Shown piece after piece: positions 33,764-38,653 of a DNA stretch of 38,653 nucleotides; position 1 is the first letter of the stretch, and each line of letters begins with the position of its first letter. Below the pieces are notes generated by a model. It did no database searches, had not been told where the DNA came from, and saw only the letters and a program-made list of their open reading frames with translations. Source of the stretch: Egaibacter sp046050465 (GTDB lineage: Bacteria > Pseudomonadota > Gammaproteobacteria > Burkholderiales > Burkholderiaceae_C); assembly GCA_046050465.1 (NCBI GenBank), contig JBJOPS010000033.1:1-38653 (forward strand), written 5' to 3'. Made by a program: the position numbers and the translations under genes.

Positions 33764-33771
33764 GCCTGACA
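33764..33771 (-). promoter_or_regulatory. Possible -35 element for fimV
   Basis: TTGTCA with G-G following on the minus strand, with a possible -10-like TAAGGT 17 bases further on. The -10 match is weak. Confidence 0.25.
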
Positions 33772-33818
33772 AGCTCATAAAGCTTCTAACTTCGAGTGCA
33801 TATTAATCAAGGGACTCA

Positions 33819-33851
33819 AGGAGGTGTTCCGATGTTGTCAATCGACAACGT
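33819..33851 (+). other. Perfect Shine-Dalgarno with ATG and hairpin in the fimV–asd gap
   Basis: On the plus strand AAGGAGGTG (complementary to the 16S anti-SD over nine bases) ends 5 bases before an ATG at 33832, and an inverted repeat GTTGTC/GACAAC with a 4-base loop occupies 33834–33849. The reading frame continues as antisense through asd and does not resemble any family I know. It may be a remnant of a small gene start or chance. Confidence 0.3.
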
Positions 33852-33894
33852 CGGATGTCCATCTAATACCGGCGGCAGCTCACGATACCGGGTT

Positions 33895-35031
33895 TCACGC
33901 ATTGAGCAGAATGCGCAGCATACGGCGCAGGGGCTCAGCGGCGCCCCACAGCAATTGGTCGCCAATGGTGAACGCGCCAACGTAGTCGGGCCCCATGGCC
34001 AGTTTGCGGATGCGGCCGACCGGAATGGTCATGGTACCCGTCACGGCGACGGGCGTCAGATCGACCAGCGTGGTTTCTTTCGTGTTGGGCACCACCTTCA
34101 CCCACTGGTTGTCGGCGGCGATCATGGCTTCAATGTCGGCTACGGGCACGTCTTTTTTGAGCTTGAAGGTCAGCGCCTGGCTGTGGCAGCGCATGGCACC
34201 CACACGCACGCAAAAGCCATCCACCGGTATGGCGGCAGCGTGGAAGCCCGCTCCCTGTCCCAAAATCTTGTTGGTCTCGGCGCCGCCTTTCCACTCTTCC
34301 TTGCTCATGCCGTTACCCAGATCCTTGTCGATCCACGGAATCAGGCTGCCACCCAACGGTGCGCCGAAGTTGGCAGTTTCCGTCGTGGTGAGGGACTGCT
34401 GCTTGGCCAGCACCTTGCGGTCAATTTCCAGAATGGCGGACTTCGGGTCATCCAGTAGCGGCCGGACTTCCGCGTTGAGGGTGCCAAACTGGGTCAGCAA
34501 CTCGCGCATGTGCTGGGCGCCACCGCCCGAGGCGGCCTGGTAGGTCATTGTGGTCATCCATTCGACCAGGCCAGCTTTGTAGAGGGCGCCGACCCCCATC
34601 AACATGCAGCTCACGGTGCAATTGCCGCCAATCCAGTTGCGGCCACCTTTGGAGAGTGCGCTCTGGATGACGGGCAGGTTCACAGGGTCCAGAATGATGA
34701 CGGCGCTGTCGTCCATCCGCAGTGTGGACGCGGCGTCAATCCAGTGACCGGTCCACCCTGCGGCGCGCAATTTGGGGAATACCTCGGTGGTGTAGTCGCC
34801 GCCCTGGGCCGTGATGATGATGTCGCATTTTTTCAATGCAGCAATATCCATGGCATCTTTGAGCGTGGTCTCGTTTTTTGCCTGCGCCGGGGCTTTGCCG
34901 CCCGCGTTGGAGGTCGAGAAAAAAACGGGTTCGATCAGGCCAAAGTCGCCTTCGGCCTGCATGCGATCCATGAGAACAGAGCCGACCATGCCACGCCAGC
35001 CGACGAGCCCTACTACGTTACCAACTTTCAT
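33895..35031 (-). CDS. asd: Aspartate-semialdehyde dehydrogenase
   Basis: NADPH-dependent step to aspartate semialdehyde, the branch point for lysine, threonine, methionine and peptidoglycan diaminopimelate (378 aa; E. coli 367). N-terminal G-L-V-G-W-R-G-M-V-G-S-V is the nucleotide site of the Gram-negative class. The catalytic Cys138 is in G-G-N-C-T-V-S; the H-C-H-S-Q-A-L and R-I-R-K-L-A segments are typical. The ATG at 35031 has AAAGGGG about 8 bases upstream; an ATG at 35049 would add six residues. A 214-base gap separates it from leuB. Confidence 0.97.
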   Translation of the reverse strand: MKVGNVVGLVGWRGMVGSVLMDRMQAEGDFGLIEPVFFSTSNAGGKAPAQAKNETTLKDAMDIAALKKCDIIITAQGGDYTTEVFPKLRAAGWTGHWIDAASTLRMDDSAVIILDPVNLPVIQSALSKGGRNWIGGNCTVSCMLMGVGALYKAGLVEWMTTMTYQAASGGGAQHMRELLTQFGTLNAEVRPLLDDPKSAILEIDRKVLAKQQSLTTTETANFGAPLGGSLIPWIDKDLGNGMSKEEWKGGAETNKILGQGAGFHAAAIPVDGFCVRVGAMRCHSQALTFKLKKDVPVADIEAMIAADNQWVKVVPNTKETTLVDLTPVAVTGTMTIPVGRIRKLAMGPDYVGAFTIGDQLLWGAAEPLRRMLRILLNA

Positions 35032-35245
35032 CACATTACCCCTTTTCAAACTGGAAATTCAAAGGATTTCAGTTGCCCGGCTCGTCTGGCCGGGAGGGCG
35101 CGACGAACCGGGCTGTGTCAGCCTTTAATGGTTGTCGTTTTGGTGGAAGACGCGAGCACGATCGATCCCCGTCCTGCGGACAAGGCCGGGTTTGGGGACG
35201 GAAAGATCAGGTCGCGATGCATGGTTTTGATTGTAAACGATACGT
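35032..35245. other. leuB–asd intergenic region
   Basis: No gene is seen. It carries the inverted repeat at the leuB stop and presumably the asd promoter, which I could not fix. Confidence 0.4.
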
Positions 35246-35250
35246 TTACA
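35232..35250 (-). terminator. Inverted repeat overlapping the leuB stop codon
   Basis: TGTAAACG and CGTTTACA form a perfect 8-bp stem around ATA. The leuB stop lies within it. The lack of a T-run weakens a terminator reading; the TGTAAACG/CGTTTACA palindrome also resembles LacI-type operators, so an operator for asd is the alternative. Confidence 0.35.
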
Positions 35251-36328
35251 GCGCTCTGACAACCGCTTCACCCATCTCGCGGGTGCTGACCTTGCGTGTG
35301 CCTTCGCTGTAGATGTCTGCCGTGCGCAACCCCTGCGCCAGCACGTTTTTGACGGCGGACTCGATGCGGTCCGCCGCGGTCGCCTGGTTCAGGCTGAAGC
35401 GCAACATCATCGCCGCACTCAAGATGGTGGCCAGCGGGTTGGCAATACCTTTGCCGGCAATGTCAGGTGCGCTGCCGTGGCTGGGTTCGTACAGACCCTG
35501 GTTGCTGGCGTTCAGGGATGCCGAGGGCAACATGCCGATGGAGCCGGTCAGCATGGCAGCCTCGTCGCTCAAAATGTCGCCAAACATGTTGCCGGTGACC
35601 ACCACGTCAAATTTCTTCGGCGCTTTCACCAGTTGCATGGCCGCGTTGTCGACGTACATGTGGTCCAGGGCGATATCCGGGTATTCCTTGCCAACCTCGG
35701 TGATCACATCTTTCCAGAACTGGAAGGTTTCGAGTACGTTGGCTTTGTCCACGCTGGTGACGCGACCTTCCGTTCCGGATGCCTTGCGTTTGCGCGCGGC
35801 CTGGAACGCCACATGGGCAATGCGCTCGATCTCGGGGCGGCTATACCGCATGGTGTCAAACGCTTCTTCAGCGCCTGGGAAGTGGCCATCCACGGCGGTG
35901 CGGCGACCGCGTGGCGCACCGAAATAGATGTCACCGGTCAACTCACGAATGATGAGGATGTCCAGCCCCGCAATCAGCTCAGGCTTGAGGCTGGATGCGC
36001 CCACGAGCTGCGCGTAACAAATGGCGGGGCGAAAGTTGGCAAACAGGCCCAGGTTTTTGCGCAGGCCCAGAATGGCCTGCTCGGGGCGCAGCGGGCGGTC
36101 CAGCTTGTCGTATTTCCAGTCGCCCACGGCGCCGAACAACACGGCGTCGGCGGCCTTGGCCAGTTTCAGGGTGGACTCGGGCAGCGGGTGCCCATGCGCT
36201 TCATAAGCGGCGCCGCCGACCAGCGCGGTTTCCATCTCGAACTTCAGGTCGAGAACATTCAACACCTTGACCGCTTCGGCCACGATTTCGGTACCAATGC
36301 CATCACCTGGCAGAACTGCGATTTTCAT
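35246..36328 (-). CDS. leuB: 3-isopropylmalate dehydrogenase
   Basis: NAD-dependent oxidative decarboxylation in leucine synthesis (360 aa; E. coli 363). N-terminal M-K-I-A-V-L-P-G-D-G-I-G and the substrate Arg region R-E-L-T-G-D-I-Y-F-G are present; the catalytic Tyr is in M-R-Y-S-R-P, and the metal Asp region is D-H-M-Y-V-D-N-A-A-M. H-G-S-A-P-D-I-A-G-K is the NAD-site motif. The ATG at 36328 gives the family start. The dispersed repeat copy D abuts the start codon directly, and no Shine-Dalgarno is visible. Confidence 0.97.
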   Translation of the reverse strand: MKIAVLPGDGIGTEIVAEAVKVLNVLDLKFEMETALVGGAAYEAHGHPLPESTLKLAKAADAVLFGAVGDWKYDKLDRPLRPEQAILGLRKNLGLFANFRPAICYAQLVGASSLKPELIAGLDILIIRELTGDIYFGAPRGRRTAVDGHFPGAEEAFDTMRYSRPEIERIAHVAFQAARKRKASGTEGRVTSVDKANVLETFQFWKDVITEVGKEYPDIALDHMYVDNAAMQLVKAPKKFDVVVTGNMFGDILSDEAAMLTGSIGMLPSASLNASNQGLYEPSHGSAPDIAGKGIANPLATILSAAMMLRFSLNQATAADRIESAVKNVLAQGLRTADIYSEGTRKVSTREMGEAVVRAL

Positions 36329-36388
36329 GATTGCTATCAAATATATAGCTACTCAAGCATGCCTCATGCGGGTTGAGTGCCAATTTTG
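36329..36388 (+). repeat. Dispersed 60-bp repeat, copy D, in the leuD–leuB gap
   Basis: It begins GATTGCTATC, carries AAATATATAGCTAC and ends GTGCCAATTTTG. It fills 60 of the 71 bases between leuD and leuB and touches the leuB ATG. Relative to leuB transcription it is inverted, so it forms the immediate 5' leader. It is the only copy in this window outside a gene. Confidence 0.8.
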
Positions 36389-36399
36389 TTGGTAAAAAG

Positions 36400-37050
36400 T
36401 CAGATAGTTGTGGTGTGGGCCAGCCAGGGCTTGGTGGCCAGTCGCTCGACTTCAAAAGCCTTGATCTTGTCGGACTGGCGCAGCGTCAGGCCGATGTCGT
36501 CAAAGCCGTTGAGCAGGCAGTATTTGCGAAAGGCCTGCACCTCAAACGGCAGCTCTTCACCTTGCGGCTGCACCACCACCTGGCGCTCCAGGTCCACCAT
36601 GAGCTGGTAGCCGGGGAAGGCCAGGCAGGCATCGAACAACGCGGCCACCTGGGCTTCGGGCAACACGATGGGCAGCAGGCCGTTCTTGAAGCTGTTGTTG
36701 AAGAAAATGTCGGCGTAGCTGGGCGCGATGATGGCGCGAAAGCCGTATTGGCCGAGCGCCCACGGCGCGTGTTCACGCGAGGAGCCGCAGCCGAAGTTCT
36801 TGCGCGCCAGCAGCACCGAGGCGCCTGCATACCGCGGCTGGTTCAGCACGAAGTCGGGGTTGGGCTGGCGGCTGGCCGGGTCCTGGCCGGGGAAACCCGC
36901 GTCCAGATAACGCCATTCGTCAAACAGATTCGGGCCGAAGCCGGTCTTGCGGATCGACTTGAGGAACTGCTTGGGGATGATGGCATCGGTGTCCACGTTT
37001 TCCCGGTCCATCGGGGCCACCAGGCCGGTGTGGATGGTAAATTTTTGCAT
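36400..37050 (-). CDS. leuD: 3-isopropylmalate dehydratase small subunit
   Basis: Small subunit of isopropylmalate isomerase, pairing with LeuC (216 aa; E. coli 201). The aconitase swivel domain motif G-C-G-S-S-R-E-H-A-P-W-A-L is near residue 87, and N-V-D-T-D-A-I-I-P-K-Q-F near 18. The ATG at 37050 follows the entericidin stop codon by a single base, so its ribosome site lies inside that gene. Confidence 0.97.
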   Translation of the reverse strand: MQKFTIHTGLVAPMDRENVDTDAIIPKQFLKSIRKTGFGPNLFDEWRYLDAGFPGQDPASRQPNPDFVLNQPRYAGASVLLARKNFGCGSSREHAPWALGQYGFRAIIAPSYADIFFNNSFKNGLLPIVLPEAQVAALFDACLAFPGYQLMVDLERQVVVQPQGEELPFEVQAFRKYCLLNGFDDIGLTLRQSDKIKAFEVERLATKPWLAHTTTI

Positions 37051-37051
37051 C

Positions 37052-37171
37052 TTATTTGGCCGCGTTGCCGATGGCTTGCCCGGCGCGTTGCATGTCTTGG
37101 CCGATGCCGTGCACGGTGTTGCAGCCGGCCAGCACCAGGGCGGCGGCCCAGATAAGAATCAGTTTTTTCAT
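37052..37171 (-). CDS. Entericidin A/B-type small lipoprotein
   Basis: A 39-residue lipoprotein precursor: M-K-K-L-I-L-I-W-A-A-A-L-V-L-A-G-C is a signal peptide with lipobox LAGC, leaving a short mature peptide N-T-V-H-G-I-G-Q-D-M-Q-R-A-G-Q-A-I. The G-I-G-x-D/K-M-x-x-x-G-x-A-I pattern matches the entericidin family. Family members in E. coli act as a bacteriolytic toxin/antidote pair under osmotic stress; only a single protein is here, and its role is unknown. GGAAGA precedes the ATG. It sits between leuC (16 bases) and leuD (1 base), so it is cotranscribed with the leucine genes. Confidence 0.9.
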   Translation of the reverse strand: MKKLILIWAAALVLAGCNTVHGIGQDMQRAGQAIGNAAK

Positions 37172-37187
37172 GGTGTTTTCTTCCACA

Positions 37188-38633
37188 TCAAGAGAATTGG
37201 CGGATATCGACAAAGTGGCCGTGCACGGCGGCGGCCGCGGCCATGGCCGGGCTGACCAGGTGGGTGCGGCCACCGGCGCCCTGGCGGCCTTCGAAGTTGC
37301 GGTTGCTGGTGCTGGCGCAGCGTTCGCCGGGCTCCAGCTTGTCGGCGTTCATGGCCAGGCACATGGAGCAGCCGGGTTCGCGCCACTCGAAGCCGGCGGC
37401 GATGAAGATCTTGTCCAGGCCTTCGCGCTCGGCCTGTTCCTTGACCAGGCCTGAGCCGGGCACCACCAATGCCAGCTTGATGTTCTTGGCGATTTTCTGG
37501 CCCAGGTTTTTCACCACGGCGGCGGCTTCGCGCATGTCTTCGATGCGGCTGTTGGTGCACGAGCCGATGAACACCTTGTCCACAAAAATATCGTTCAGCG
37601 CCTTGTTGGGCTGCAGGTTCATGTAGGTTAGCGCACGTTCGATGGCCAGGCGTTTGTTGCTGTCTTTTTCTTTCTCGGGATCGGGCACGCGGCCGTCGAT
37701 GCCCAGCACCATCTCGGGCGAGGTGCCCCAGGTGACCTGCGGAATGATCTGGCTGGCATCCAGTTCGACCACCGCGTCAAAGTGTGCGCCGGGGTCGCTG
37801 TGCAGGGTGCGCCAGTAGGCGGCGGCGGTGTCGAACTCAACACCGCTGGGGGCCAGGAGGCGACCATTGACGTACTGGATGGTTTTTTCGTCCACCGCCA
37901 CCAGCCCGGCGCGGGCACCCGCTTCAATGGCCATGTTGCAGACCGTCATGCGGCCTTCCATGCTCAAGGCGCGGATGGCCGAGCCGCCGAATTCGATGGT
38001 GTAGCCGGTGCCGCCCGCGGTGCCGATCTTGCCGATGATGGCCAGCACGATGTCTTTGCCACCACACCCCTTGGGCAAGGTGCCTTCCACGCACACCAGC
38101 ATGTTCTTGGCTTTTTTGGCCAGCAGGGTTTGTGTGGCCATCACGTGCTCGACCTCGCTGGTGCCGATGCCGTGGGCCAGCGCGCCAAACGCGCCGTGGG
38201 TGGAGGTGTGTGAGTCGCCGCACACCACCGTCATGCCGGGCAGGGTGGCGCCGTTTTCAGGGCCGATGACGTGCACGATGCCCTGGCGTTTGGACATGAA
38301 CGGGAAGTAGGCCGCCGCGCCAGTTTCGGCGATGTTGGCGTCCAGCGTGGTGATCTGTTCTTTGCTGACCAGGTCGCTGATGCCGTCGTAGCCCAGTTCC
38401 CAGCCGGTGGTGGGGGTGTTGTGGTCGGCGGTGGCCACGATGGAGCTGATGCGCCATACCTTGCGCCCGGCCTGGCGCAGGCCTTCAAAGGCCTGCGGGC
38501 TGGTGACTTCGTGGACCAGGTGGCGGTCGATGTAGAGGATGGCGGTGCCGTCTTCTTCGGTGTTGAAGACGTGCTCGTCCCAGATTTTGTCGTACAGGGT
38601 GAGAACTTGCGATTGGGTGTTCATGCTTCCCAT
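37188..38633 (-). CDS. leuC: 3-isopropylmalate dehydratase large subunit
   Basis: Large iron-sulfur subunit of isopropylmalate isomerase (481 aa; E. coli 466). Cluster ligands are in I-G-S-C-T-N-S-R and in E-P-G-C-S-M-C; V-C-G-D-S-H-T-S-T-H-G-A and the N-terminal L-Y-D-K-I-W-D-E-H are typical. The first ATG (38633–38631) has AGGA about 6 bases upstream; an ATG nine bases downstream (38624) is the alternative. It is the first leucine gene in the window and its promoter would lie beyond base 38653. Confidence 0.97.
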   Translation of the reverse strand: MGSMNTQSQVLTLYDKIWDEHVFNTEEDGTAILYIDRHLVHEVTSPQAFEGLRQAGRKVWRISSIVATADHNTPTTGWELGYDGISDLVSKEQITTLDANIAETGAAAYFPFMSKRQGIVHVIGPENGATLPGMTVVCGDSHTSTHGAFGALAHGIGTSEVEHVMATQTLLAKKAKNMLVCVEGTLPKGCGGKDIVLAIIGKIGTAGGTGYTIEFGGSAIRALSMEGRMTVCNMAIEAGARAGLVAVDEKTIQYVNGRLLAPSGVEFDTAAAYWRTLHSDPGAHFDAVVELDASQIIPQVTWGTSPEMVLGIDGRVPDPEKEKDSNKRLAIERALTYMNLQPNKALNDIFVDKVFIGSCTNSRIEDMREAAAVVKNLGQKIAKNIKLALVVPGSGLVKEQAEREGLDKIFIAAGFEWREPGCSMCLAMNADKLEPGERCASTSNRNFEGRQGAGGRTHLVSPAMAAAAAVHGHFVDIRQFS

Positions 38634-38653
38634 AGTGTTCCTAGTCTGACCGG

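Noticed and set aside
35477..36376. Plus-strand open frame opposite leuB
   Set aside because: Antisense shadow of a conserved enzyme in GC-rich DNA.
1..38653. CRISPR array, tRNA, rRNA or insertion sequence
   Set aside because: No regular spacer array, cloverleaf-like sequence, rRNA segment or transposase motif was seen on either strand by eye.

Overview
The window looks like a chromosomal segment of a betaproteobacterium in the Burkholderiales, most likely family Comamonadaceae (Polaromonas/Rhodoferax-like). The grounds are the minus-strand order leuC–entericidin–leuD–leuB–asd–fimV–truA–trpF–trpB–trpA–accD, the two-gene tricarboxylate transporter, the edd–eda Entner-Doudoroff pair, and high-GC housekeeping genes. 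No rRNA, tRNA, CRISPR array, transposase or replication origin was found. The assignment rests on reading proteins by eye, without database searches.

Layout. Bases 1–5977 (+) hold the 3' part of a large secreted RTX/cadherin-like repeat protein, followed by a HlyB-type ABC exporter and a HlyD-type adaptor. The three genes are joined by stop/start overlaps, so they form a type I secretion operon whose substrate is the first gene; no outer-membrane TolC partner is present. Bases 6213–8139 (+) are lolC–lolD (lipoprotein release). At 8151–11336 lies a membrane GGDEF–EAL protein with a C-terminal CZB-like domain that has lost its zinc ligands. Bases 11395–14815 hold a TatD-family hydrolase, a spermidine-synthase-like protein and a GspE/PilB-type ATPase, closely spaced. 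Next come tctB–tctA without a tctC receptor, a clear terminator, a DUF3422 membrane protein and an SDR protein with altered catalytic residues.

Bases 19139–19946 are a small AT-richer patch with one unknown short gene and a 5'-truncated membrane-protein remnant. It is followed by an AEC permease, pdxH (−, possibly leaderless), edd–eda (+) with a HexR-like site just before edd, lysS (−) and a YggT-family membrane protein (+). From 26526 to the end everything is on the minus strand: fatty-acid (accD), tryptophan (trpFBA), tRNA pseudouridine (truA), pilus/polar hub (fimV), aspartate pathway (asd) and leucine (leuB, leuD, leuC) genes, with an entericidin-type lipoprotein gene inside the leucine cluster.

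The most interesting signal is a dispersed element of about 60 bp, present in at least four and probably five copies (6502–6549, 18481–18540, 19991–20048, 30052–30109, 36329–36388). One copy fills the leuD–leuB gap. The others lie inside unrelated protein-coding genes, and every one of these is read in the same frame, giving a shared peptide core with Ile-Ala encoded ATA-GCN. The host proteins keep roughly normal length, so the element seems to overwrite coding sequence rather than simply insert into it.
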